This document shows positions 1 to 10,828 of a stretch of DNA of 64,000 nucleotides, piece by piece; position 1 is the stretch's first letter, and the number at the start of each line of letters is the position of its first letter. The stretch covers positions 1 through 64,000 of the forward strand of contig CAJNOP010000223.1 of assembly GCA_905250075.1 (NCBI GenBank), written 5' to 3'. A model generated the notes under the pieces. That model worked only from the letters and a program-made list of their open reading frames with translations. It did no database searches and had not been told where the DNA came from. The DNA comes from Rotaria sp. Silwood1 (Eukaryota; Rotifera; Eurotatoria; Philodinida; Philodinidae). A program made the translations under genes and the position numbers.

Positions 1-2915
1 GTAAATAAATACTGAAAACTATAGAAAAATCTTTTCAATCTAGTTATGAAGTAAATAATGTATCATAGTGTTAATTCAAAAAAAAAAGTAAAGTACTGAA
101 TTTTATGCATCATAATAATATGAGACATACATAAGAGAACTAGAAACAAATAATTTGAGGATGAAAATGTTTTCTCTTTGACTGATTGTTTTTTTTTGTC
201 AGTAAATCTTGTATTTCTTCTATCATTAACAAGAGAGACAATATTTAAGAATTTATTTTGTTTAATTTTTATTTTCTAGCTCAATGTTATGTTTGGATAA
301 TAGAAATATGCATTGAGTTTATCTAATGATATTTCAATGCTTAACTGCTAGAAGTAACTCGCATTTGCTACTGTGAAGAAACTCAATGATACACTTGTTT
401 TATATTATTCATTTAGTAAAACTATAGAAAAGCAAAAAGCTCCGACTTTGACATTAAATAGAAGATGAGGTTGCATACATTTCAAAAAAAAATCAATTGT
501 TTGATCAGATTTCTCAACAAAGATCTATATAAAAGAAGAGTAGCATAATCATTTTGGTACATTGAATCTATCAATTCTCTATCCTTTGCCATAGGAGCAA
601 TAGATGATAACGAATATGAAATACTTGTAGTTCTAGAAACTATGAAACTATTCATTTCTTCCTCAAATAAAACTATCAAACAGCAGATGTTAGACAAAGT
701 AGGACATATTAGGTACGAGAATTTCTCGAGTTGAACCTGATTGTTTCATTCTTGTGTGGGTCTGGAGTTGAGTGGTACTCTTGAATCTCTTAATGTACTT
801 TTAAAAAATTTATAAAATATCATCATATCCATCAAAAAGTTTTTTCTCGATTTGGACCCGATGGACCCTAAAGACAAGAATGACAAATTCACTTATCATA
901 TTCTTTACATCGTGTGAAATTAAAGATTTCAAATGTTCATTCATATATTTCGAACACAGTTCAACAGAACAAAAGAAAATAAATATATTTATAAATACAT
1001 CAACGACATCATTGATATGGTAAGAAACTGATCTTATCAAATTAAGGTTCAACTGTACAAAATTAGGTTTTCTTGTTTCTTCATCTAATTATAGAAATAC
1101 ATGTAATTATCTGGAATATATTTTGGAAATGGTAAAAGATCAATATTTGTTTACAGTCAATATCTCTTACTTTCAAGTGTTTATTTGATAGCAAAATATA
1201 TCAAATACTGAATATCACGAAGAATAAAACGAGTATTACTATGCGAATACTCGTTTGTATTGTCACTATCATAGTAGTTCTATTAGTTAAAATAGTGTGA
1301 GCGTTTCTAACAAATGATGTTTCATTTAAAGATAGATATTGACTATATAAACGAACATTTAGATATTATTTATTAACAATATCTATAAACTAAGCTCGTT
1401 CAATTCACTACAAAAATAGAATACAACACTTGATGCCAGACAAATCTGTCCAAAGTAACAAAATAAAACAAAAACAAAATATAAGTAAAGTATTTATCCA
1501 TCAAATGTCATGACCACAATGATTACTTCATAAGACACTCGAAAATCATGTTTACCTTGTATCTTGCGACGTTCGATGATGTACGAAATAAATTCAAACA
1601 TGCAGACTATTATATACAAAATCAATTCGTCTTGTATGAATCAGATTACAATCAAAACAGGGAACGGACATTTTCCTATTTCATGCTAATAACTACAGGT
1701 GAAAAACAATGAGAAGAAAAAAGAAAGAGATTTATAAAACAAGTAATTAGTCATGTGACAGAATAAGAGATAAAACATGACATGATTTGTCTGTAATGAT
1801 ACAAAAAATGAAGAAAGAAAAAGAGAAGAAAATGAAATCACCTATGTACAGTGTGTGTGTATGTCGAATCAAATCGTTTGCTTGATGCACGAAAAACACT
1901 ATTTGATTTGTTTTTTTTTTCAAGTCAAGCATAAAATTCGAGCATATTTAGTCGAAAACAGAGCAATCGATCTCTTAATGAAGGTGATAAATTCAATCTA
2001 TTAATTTCAAATCTTGCTTTTTAACAATCGACTATGTGGTAAATTCAATCACAATACAAGAAGAAATTCGTGTACTTTGTAAACTTCAAAAAAAAAAGGA
2101 AAAAAGATCAAATGAAAATATTGAAGGAGATTTATATTTGAGAAAAAATAAACTTTGGCATCAATATGAAATAAGTTAAGCAGATAGCAAAAGATAGTTC
2201 GAATTAATTGTAAATTATGAAGATACTAGATTTTTATCCAGTCCAATTTTTTCACCTAATTTTGCTTTTTCTTGTATCTTCTTGTAGTTGTAAGGAGGAC
2301 ATTGAATTATAATATCTCATTAGCAAAAGACTAGGATAACCAATTCAATCGATATGTTTCAGTCTATATAAATGAGAAAATCTAATAGTTATTAATGTAA
2401 ATCAAACCAAAAATAATTTAATTTATAAGACGTTTTTTTTTTTAATCAAGTCCTACCTTTGAAAATGATCGATATCATTTCTTTGTCTATCGTATAATCA
2501 AGATTTAGACTTATAAATTAACTCCAAGCGTTTATATATTTTCAATTAATTTCAACATATTATTTAACAAGATAACAGTTTAAACAATCAATTAATATGA
2601 TGTAAATTAATCGATGAATTAGACAGGGATAAAAATGCCTATAAATGGTAAATATGATAATGATGTAAAACGATCATAAATAATACTAAAAATTGCTTTA
2701 CATGTGAGGCATTAAAATATACGTCATTTAACGCGATAACATGGCTATTTTTCTACTCAGTACTTCTTTCTCGATTTCAAATCGTAATTTTGTAGAATGA
2801 TATTGTTTAAACAATTATTCAGACTATTACACAATAGACAGTAGTAAGCATTTAAAATTATTTTTCTTTTTCTCTTATGAAAATTTAACAATTCTCAAAT
2901 TAAGTTTACTTTATT
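1..2915. other. gene-poor AT-rich region
   Basis: I see no supported gene here. The short open frames (for example 482-697, 810-1052 and 1747-1932) are A/T-driven, lack recognisable domains and have no consistent splice context. The stretch contains many A and T homopolymers. It lies 3' of the CFAP58-like gene and may include its 3' UTR near 2880-2915. Confidence 0.6.
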
Positions 2916-5900
2916 TCACAATATCCTTTTTTTTTTTTTATTAATAAACTCATTTTTGAATACATTAATTTTTTCATGAAGTTTTTGTCTTCGTATATAA
3001 ATATTATTTACATAACGATATAAAGTTTCTTTTTCATAGAAGATCTTTTTTAAATTTATAAGTTCATTTGTTTTATGAACAAATTTTTTTTTTAATAAAA
3101 ATAATTTTGATATATTATTAAATTTATCTGGTGCACTTATCATAAATATATGCCAATAATGTATATGATTAAAATTTTTTTTCATTTCTAATCTAAGTTG
3201 ATTTTGAAAATTAGTACATCGATTTGAAGTACTTTGTGAATTAAGATATTCATTATGTTCGAGAGATTTAAATGAAATTAATTGTTGTAATTGTTGATTA
3301 TATGATTGTAAATAACAATAATATTTATGTAAAATATTAAGATCTGATTTTGATTGTTCGATTATTTTATCTAAAGAATGACAAAAATCAAACGGATGAT
3401 GATATTAAACTAACGCGGTTGGACGAAAAAGTTCAGCTTTCTCTCTAATACTTTTATGGTCTATAAATTATTGTATGAAAATTACATCTACTCTACAAAT
3501 GAAATATAAACTGTTTTTTTTTTTAAATATTGTTTCAATAGTACAAGATGTGATAAGAATATCTATCACTTCAGCAGCTGGTAAAAGATCATATTTAGCA
3601 ATAAAAAACAATTGAGACAATTCTCTGAAATATTCTGAAGAATATATTCCTAAGTCTTTTGTGTGCATTATTAATATAACGAGATTTGGATGAGATTGTT
3701 GAAATAGTAATTTAGAACATTATTTTTGATAGGTATTTTGTCTCTTGTCGTTGTTTGCATGAAAGATAAATATTGGTAAAAAGAGCATTATCTTTTTTGT
3801 TTGTTTTATTCGTTAGTTCAGTCTATAATTCTAGGAAAGATGAGTCATAACAAACATAATTCTACATTGAATTAATAAAAACAAAAACTACATATGCGTT
3901 AAGATAGATTGAAAACATTTCGAAAATCGAGTCTGCTTAAGCCAAAATCTTGACTTTGCTACTGTTACATTGCAAGATGTGAATCTTTTTAAATACACAA
4001 AATAATGAGGAATAAATTCCATTGAACTCGAACACTAAACTAAATCGATGATAGAAAATAGATAATTAAAAGAAATGAAATCAAATATAAAATATCGATT
4101 TTTGTTTCGAGCTTTAATGGAAATCCCAAAATAAATTTAAACTATGTAAAATTTTTAATATATCTATTCAGTATATTCTCTGAATTATGGAAAGCATAAT
4201 TTAATTATCTTATTATCTATACTTTGTTTAAGATGTTGTGTAGTAAGATGTTTTATTGTTTTATATAATGGTTCTAATTGATTATTTCGTATTGCTTGTC
4301 TATGTCCAAGTAATTGTACTACAAAAGTTAAATTTTCATATTGATATTTTAATAATTTATTTTCATTTTCCGTATAATAAAATATTTCTTTCAATATTTG
4401 ATAATTATATTCCGAATGTTTTAAATTTTTATTTAAAATTTTTATATTATCTTTTGATTTTTCTATTTGATGATAATATTGTTCTAATAATAAATTTTCT
4501 TGTATAAGACTATGATCATATTGTTTTGAATCTAATATTAATTTTTTAATAATTGTTTTATATTGATTAATTTTATCTTCATTTTGTTTTAAATTTAAAT
4601 CAATTTGATTAGAATTTATTTCATTTTGTTTAACTTGTTTTTGATAATATGAAATTTCTTTTACTAATGGTTTTTCATCACCAATAATTTTATGTATTTT
4701 TTGTTTGAGTAATTTAACTTTAGTTTTACTTTCATTAACTTTTGTTTGTTGATCATTTAATTCTTCATGTATTGTTAATAAACTATTTTCAAGATCTTGT
4801 AATTCTTTTGTATGTAAATCAATTTTAACTTCATTATTATTTATTAGATGATTTTGTTGTTTTACTTGATTATTTAATTTATTTATTTCAATTTTTGTTA
4901 TTTGTAAACGTTGTTCATTTGCTTGAACTATAGTTAAAGACAAAATTATCTATTTAAATGATTTAGACAAGTATCTAGTTATGAAAATATTTTGCAAAAC
5001 AATCTATGAATTGACATGTTAAAATAGAAGATATTAGAAAACTAGTCCTATCAAAAGATTTTATTTGTCCGAAGTTTGAACTCGAAATTTAATCATTGAT
5101 TGCAGCAATGATCGATGGAAGATCAAGATATTTTGTTGAAAGATTTACTAAAATAGTCATCCATCAAACGGAAATATTTACGAACACAAATCGTTTTACA
5201 TCAAAGATGTCCGCGGCGATAACTTCTTTTACGAAGATGTTTCAGAAACTCATGAATTTTCACAGAATTTCGGTTATCATATATGTTATACTGTAAGATT
5301 TAACGAATTTTATTGATTAGCAGCAGTTCTAGTTAAAACTAGTCACACTCTTGAAAATTAAAACATTTTTATGAATATCATTGCAACGGTGACAAATTCT
5401 CAGCCACGATAGACATCTCTGTTTTAGATGTTCACTATTTTTGATAGATAGAATTCAGTTTAAATGTCTATCTTACAAAAAAAAGAACAACAGAATGAAG
5501 ACTTTCTTACAAAGGTAATATTTTCCATTGATTAATGACTTCCTTTTAGAAAGTTACTGAATTGTAAGTCATCGATCATACTTATTCGGAATCGAATCAG
5601 AAAAATCCACGTAAGTCTTAGTGGCATATCCAGGATTTCTCGGTATGCTGGATTTCATCTTCAGAGCATGGGACCCAGATGAAACTTATAGAGATATGAT
5701 ATTGGGTCCAAATGATTAGTTTTTATCAAAAGATTTTTGTAATTGGAGTTTGCGAAAAAAATTAGCATTTTCCTGAGCCCTACCAAGATTTTTCTTCTTC
5801 TATCGGTAATACCTTGATTTTTAGAATTTCATAGTAAGCTACATCGAAATTCATCGACAGATTTCAAATTTCATTTAAAAATATGCATCCGTTCACGAGT

Positions 5901-8746
5901 TATAATGTTTTGGAAATTTGCTGCATGCTGCTAAAATTTTAGAAAAAATTCAAAACATTGTAACTCGCAAACGGATGTATATTTTTAGACAAAATTTGAA
6001 ATCTGTCGATGAATTTCGATGTAGCTTACTATTAAATTCTAAAAATCAAGGTACTACCAATAGAAAAAGAAAAATCTTGGTGAGGCTCAGGAAAATGCTA
6101 ATTTTTTTCGCAAACTCCCATTACAAAAATCTTTTGATAAAAACTCATCATTTGCACCCAATATCATATCTCTATAAGTTTCATCTGGGTCCCATTCTCT
6201 GAAGTTGAAATCCAGCATACCGAAAAATCCTGGATACGCCACTAGTAAGTCTTCATATGTTAGTTTTCCAATACTTTTTCATCTGATATCAATTTGAAGT
6301 TTTTCATACTGAAATAATGATGTATGTCGTATCGTATAAATTAGCATAGCTGTTGAAATTAGAAAATAGAAAAATTTTGTTCTTCTATAAAAATCAACAT
6401 AGAAAGATCTAAGAAGATTTCTTATGATCATATTCGAAATTAGCATGATTCATAACGTACAATATTCTATCTTTCTATGAGAAGCGATTGATCAGTGAAA
6501 AAATTTTATATGTTCATCGATTCTATGAAAGAATATTCTCTATGTCTCTCGGTAATATTTACACTGAGCTATATTGAGAAAAAAAATAGAAAGATGACTG
6601 TTTTAAATAATAGAAAATCTTTTGAAACTTAAATAAGTACAAATAAGAATAGAATTAACTTGTTTTTTGTAAATTATTTGTAATATTTTGTTGTTTATTA
6701 TGATTTTTAAATAATTTTCTATATGAATATTGTAAATTTAAAATAGAATGATTTGAATGAAAAATATTTTTTTCTAATAATTTTTTTTTTAAATTTGATT
6801 GTTTAATTATATCAATTAATTGTTGTTGTTTATTTAATATTTGATTTTTTTCTATTTCAAAAATATTAATATTTTGATAAAGTTCTTGACGATATTTAAT
6901 AATATGTATTTGTTGATTTTTTAATTGTTTTAAATTTTGATTTTGTTGATCAATTATTTTTTCTAAATTTATTATTTGTTTTTCATAATTAATTCGTTTT
7001 AATATAATTAATGTTAAATTTTGTTTATATTTTTTTAAATTAATTTGATAAATAAATATTGTTTTATGATGTATTTCAATTTGTGTTTGTATATGAAAAA
7101 TTAATTTTAATATATTATGAATTTCATTAATAAGATATTTATAATCATCAAATAAAATTTGAACATCTTTTATATTTAAAATTAAATTATTTATTCGTTT
7201 TGATGATTGTTCATAAATATAATCATTAATATATTGTTGATTATTTATTTTTAATTTTATTTCATTTATATTTTGTATTATTTGTAATATTGATGTACGA
7301 AAATTTTCAAGTAATAATTGAATTTCTTTCATTTTAATTAATAAATTACCATGTTCTTTTTCTAATAAATTTAAACATTTTGTTTGTTCATCTTTTTCGA
7401 TTTGAATTAGATTAAGAAATTTTTCTAAATCTTCATTTAACAATTTATCAGTTATTGTAGTGCCTATTGCTATTTCTAAGATATGCCATAGACGTGAAGT
7501 ATTTACTCGAAGAATCTTTATATGAAGAAAAAAAAATTTCAATAGATAATATGTTCGATCTTACAAAAAGTGAACGATTAAGACAGAAGTCTCTGACAGG
7601 AAAAATTCCTTTTAAGACGAGATTAGGCGCATTATGTAGACTCAAATAAACTATAAACACTTTGAAATAGGTTCCTGCCAATTAACTTATTGCTGTGAAA
7701 AAAACTACACTTTTACTGTAGTTTTTAAATGAATATCATGATCGCTCTTAGCGGAACGAGTTTTCGAATTTCGACATGACACTTTGCATAGAGATAGGAT
7801 TTGATAAGCAGAAGTTTTCGATTTTTTCATTGTTTTTGCTTGTTTGAAAGGCTTATTCTTCTGAATAAAAATTCTTTTACTATAGATATATGTCAAAATG
7901 TTGATTCTTTCAGTAGACTAATATAGTTAGCTATATAAGTAAAACATCAGGATAGACTCTACCCAGGTCGAAGATTCCGGTCATCGGATCCCGCAGGAAA
8001 ACATCGGAAGTCGCCGGAACAGGGTGGTAGTATTCCTGCCGGAACTCGCCCGTACTTTTCGACCTGGACTATAATACGAAGCGTTTTGAGCTGTTCATAT
8101 GATTAAAGAGTATTTTTTTCTTCTTCTTTGTACATATGCACTTTGTCACATTTTTAATGCTAGATTTGTTTTTTACTGATAACTCTTGTAAACAAAGGTC
8201 TCATCTCTCTTGAGAAAACTTCTGACAATTGAGAATCTTCATTCCATATTTCAAGCTGAAATGTTTATTGTAAAATGTCTACCTCTAGAGATATATTTTC
8301 TCTGAGTGTCTCTGCAAAACTGAGTGGTCGAAAAAAAAAGTTTCGAAGATGGATGATCACCTGAATGATATGCCATGCATTTATTTCTTTATTTTTAACA
8401 TCAACAAGTAATTTTTTTAAGTCTTGAAATTTAGTTTTAAATGTTGTTAATGTTACTTGATCAATTGCACGAAGTTCATTAGCATAATTAAGTTTCGTAT
8501 AATTTATATCTAAATCTTTTTTTAAACGTTGAATTTCTTTAAGAAGAAATTCTTGTGAAAATTTCAATTGTTGATCTGAATATTTCGAAAAAAAAAAAAC
8601 GACAATATTCCTATTTAGTTTTTTATTCTATAGATTATAAACAAACCAATTTGTTCAATTTCATTAACAAAATAACTTATATCAAAATTTTCAATTTGTT
8701 GAGAATTTATACGTAATTGATTTATTTGATTATGAAATTCTTCCAT
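2916..8746 (-). CDS. CFAP58: CFAP58-like ciliary coiled-coil protein, five exons
   Basis: Five exons join in phase: 8746-8647, 8575-8361, 7515-6660, 4927-4223 and 3370-2916, giving about 776 residues against about 870 in vertebrate CFAP58. Introns are GT-AG. Almost the whole product is Gln/Lys/Asn/Leu-rich coiled coil. The C-terminal exon carries the family signature: an IHYW block, a Pro, a KKKFVHKTNEL segment, an EKETLY segment and an RRQ, aligning with the VHRW...LQKRLISKTEEV...EKEKLY...ARQ block of CFAP58. Exon 4 has a RNNQLEPLYKTIK block matching the RRNDELALLYEKIK block. Exons 2-3 match the N-terminal part at equal spacing. CFAP58 family proteins act in cilia and flagella, which suits a ciliated animal. 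The C-terminus is shorter than usual, ending just after a poly-A run. Intron 3 hosts a foldback transposon. Family assignment is from remembered similarity; exon ends are inferred from splice motifs and phase. Confidence 0.82.
5611..6252. mobile_element. hAT-type foldback element, copy 1
   Basis: The element runs from 5619 to 6244 and is almost entirely one inverted repeat: the arm starting TAGTGGCATATCC reappears reversed at the right end, finishing GGATACGCCACTA. Arms are about 300 bp each with the axis near 5930. It is flanked by a perfect 8-bp direct repeat GTAAGTCT (5611-5618 and 6245-6252). An 8-bp duplication and a TAGTGGCGTA-like terminus are typical of hAT elements. No transposase is encoded; open frames inside are shadows of the palindrome. 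It lies in intron 3 of the CFAP58-like gene. Confidence 0.82.
7963..8067. repeat. GC-rich 105-bp element with 10-bp terminal inverted repeats
   Basis: CCAGGTCGAA at 7963-7972 is matched by its reverse complement TTCGACCTGG at 8058-8067. The interior is strikingly GC-rich for this neighbourhood, with several CCGG and CGGAA motifs. It sits inside intron 2 of the CFAP58-like gene. It could be a miniature transposon or a structured insertion; no target duplication is obvious. Confidence 0.5.
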
Positions 8747-8869
8747 TTTGAATATATTTCTATAGATTCTAATACATATAATGAGATCATATAATAGGCG
8801 CGAAATAAAATATTTTTTTTTTTGTTTTTAGATTACAAAAAAAAAACAAATAAAGATCCTACAGTTTGA

Positions 8870-9358
8870 TTAATATTCAATACCCATGAATTGTAAAGCA
8901 TGAGTTAATGTCCAAAGAGGACCAATTAAAAGAAATTGTAGATCTTTAAAAAATGCTGGTTTTTTTCCTTCAATTTCATGTCCAATAAATTGTCCAATCC
9001 AAGCTAATATAAATATAATTAATGCTATACGAAATATTCGTACATTATTCTTCTCTAATAATATTAATAATATTATTATCATAAAAAATAAAATTGTCAT
9101 TACTATAGCCATCGAAGATGAAAGATTCCAATAGAAAGCAAGTATAGGTATAACTATAAGTGTAGGATTCAATAAACCAATTTGACTAATTGATATTGTA
9201 TTACGAATATTTTTTGGTATTATTGGCAAACACCAAAGCATAGCAATAACAGTTACTGTTATTGTTGGTACACATATTTTATGTATGAGAATATTAATTG
9301 GATGTTGATGAGATAAAGCATATTCATCAAGCCATGCTGTTAATTCTTTACTAGGCAT
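8870..9358 (-). CDS. Mpo1-like / DUF962 2-hydroxy fatty acid dioxygenase
   Basis: This single-exon gene encodes 162 residues, near the usual size of the DUF962/Mpo1 family. The family member Mpo1 of yeast is an ER-membrane Fe(II)-dependent dioxygenase that alpha-oxidises 2-hydroxy fatty acids during phytosphingosine breakdown. The family layout is clear: an N-terminal WLDEYALSHQHP block with His17 and His19, His26 in the following segment, several hydrophobic membrane spans (roughly 30-48, 60-75, 82-101, 109-125), and the C-terminal IGQFIGHEIEGKKPAFF motif with His127, then GPLW. These His residues are the likely iron ligands. The ATG at 9358 begins MPSKELTAWL, in the expected place. The stop lies about 124 bp before the start codon of the CFAP58-like gene on the same strand. 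Confidence 0.88.
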   Translation of the reverse strand: MPSKELTAWLDEYALSHQHPINILIHKICVPTITVTVIAMLWCLPIIPKNIRNTISISQIGLLNPTLIVIPILAFYWNLSSSMAIVMTILFFMIIILLILLEKNNVRIFRIALIIFILAWIGQFIGHEIEGKKPAFFKDLQFLLIGPLWTLTHALQFMGIEY

Positions 9359-9906
9359 TTCTAGAATAAATGAAAAGAAAAATTAAAATCTATTCATTTA
9401 TTTTCGAATCTTAATATTTTAGATTTTATTTGGTTTTTTTTCCATCCTTTTCTTTAAATATAATAAAATAATAATGAAAGAATCAATTCAAGTTTATCTG
9501 ACAAAAAAAAAAAATAGCATATCAAAAAACTGTCCATAGATTATTCATGTCGATGTTTACCACGTTTTGCTTTTAGTCTATTCCTAGAAAATAAAATAAA
9601 AAATTTATTGTAATTTTTATTATAATAAAAGGATTAATATGTACAGAAACTTCATGTGATTCGTACTGAACAAAAAACCCGGTGGCAATAAAACGTTGAG
9701 AGTAATGATAATTCTATCATAAGAATTCATCGATTTAAAATGAAGAAAAAAAAAAAACGTATGCGGATACGATTTCGAATAAGATTCAAAAAAACTCATG
9801 TCCGTAATGAAATTAAAGCATAAGATAGTAAATTGTCTATTGCCGGAAAAATTCAGAAGAGATTTTGAAACTAGACATGTGCGAGGAGGCACGAAAAAGA
9901 GAAGTT

Positions 9907-10530
9907 ATTGAAACTAGTGACGTAACCAGGATTTTCCAGTATCCTGGATCTCCACCAGAGAGCATGGATTCCAAATGGAAACTTATGTACATTGATATTG
10001 AACTTAAATGATGAGTTTCTATCGGAAAAAAATTTGAATCAGAGTTTGCAAAAAAAGAATTAGCATTTTCCTGAGTCCTACCGGAAAATGTTTCACATCT
10101 TTAATGATATGTCGTTTTCAAGAATGCTATCGAAACCTACATCAAATTTCATTTAAAAAAATTCATTCGTTCAGAAGTTGTGCGTTTTTCAATTCCTGGT
10201 GAAATTTTTTCGAAACGTCTCGAATATTAAAAACGTCATAACTTCTGAACGGATCAACTTTTTTAAATGAAATTTGAAATCTATCGATGAAATTTGATGT
10301 AGCTTTCGATGGCATTCTTGAAAACGACATATCATTAAAGATGTGAAACATTTTCTGATAGGACTCAGGAAAATGCTAATTTTTTTTGCAAACTCTGATT
10401 CAAATTTTTTTCCGATAGAAATTAATCATTTGAATTCAATATCAATGTACATAAGTTTTCATTTGGGGTCCATGCTCTCTGATGGAGATTTAGGATACTG
10501 GAAAATCCTGGTTACGCCACTAATCGAAAC
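9907..10530. mobile_element. hAT-type foldback element, copy 2
   Basis: This is a relative of the element at 5619-6244. It spans 9915-10522, starts TAGTGACGTAACCAGG and ends with the reverse complement of TTAGTGGCGTAACCAGG. The two arms, about 300 bp each, form a near-perfect palindrome with the axis near 10215. The flanks are an imperfect 8-bp direct repeat, ATTGAAAC (9907-9914) against ATCGAAAC (10523-10530). It lies between the RNF216-like gene and the Mpo1-like gene. No protein is encoded. Confidence 0.8.
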
Positions 10531-10828
10531 CATGAGAGGACGTTCTTATATCCATTTCTTCGCTCAATCCTTCTATGAAAATACTTTTGTCAGTTTTGTG
10601 AAGGTGATGAGTTATAAAATAATTTTATCTTATATAGTATTAAACATAAAACATGTTCAAAGTAGTTTTCCTCTATCAGTTGTTCAAGAATCATCGATCT
10701 CTCGCTATTCTTTTTGTTGAATTATTAACCTTAAATTCAATCCTTTTTCATTCTAGCATGGAAATTAATTTATTCTAAGATGTAATATATTTATTTCATC
10801 ATTATTTTATATGTTTTTTTTTGTAAAT

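Noticed and set aside
3468..3668. Minus-strand frame starting MHTKDLGIYSS, considered as an extra CFAP58 exon
   Set aside because: It does not match CFAP58, and exons 4 and 5 already join in phase across this intron.
4256..4507. Plus-strand frame of 83 codons
   Set aside because: It is the antisense shadow of CFAP58 exon 4.
5918..6202. Plus-strand frame of 94 codons and the related frame at 10343-10720
   Set aside because: Both lie in the arms of the hAT-type foldbacks and have mirror-image partners; they are not genes.
7480..8376. An apparent 887-bp insertion in the CFAP58-like gene flanked by the 10-bp direct repeat GATATGCCAT, whose removal restores the frame
   Set aside because: A canonical intron (donor at 8360, acceptor before 7515) also joins in phase and keeps the number of residues expected from CFAP58 (37 against 37). 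The repeat then simply encodes the similar words WHIIQ and WHILE on the two exons.
9542..9584. Possible terminal exon on the minus strand reading NRLKAKRGKHRHE then stop, after a TTTTCTAG acceptor
   Set aside because: It looks like a basic protein end, but no upstream exon could be found between here and the hAT-type element, so it is left unresolved.
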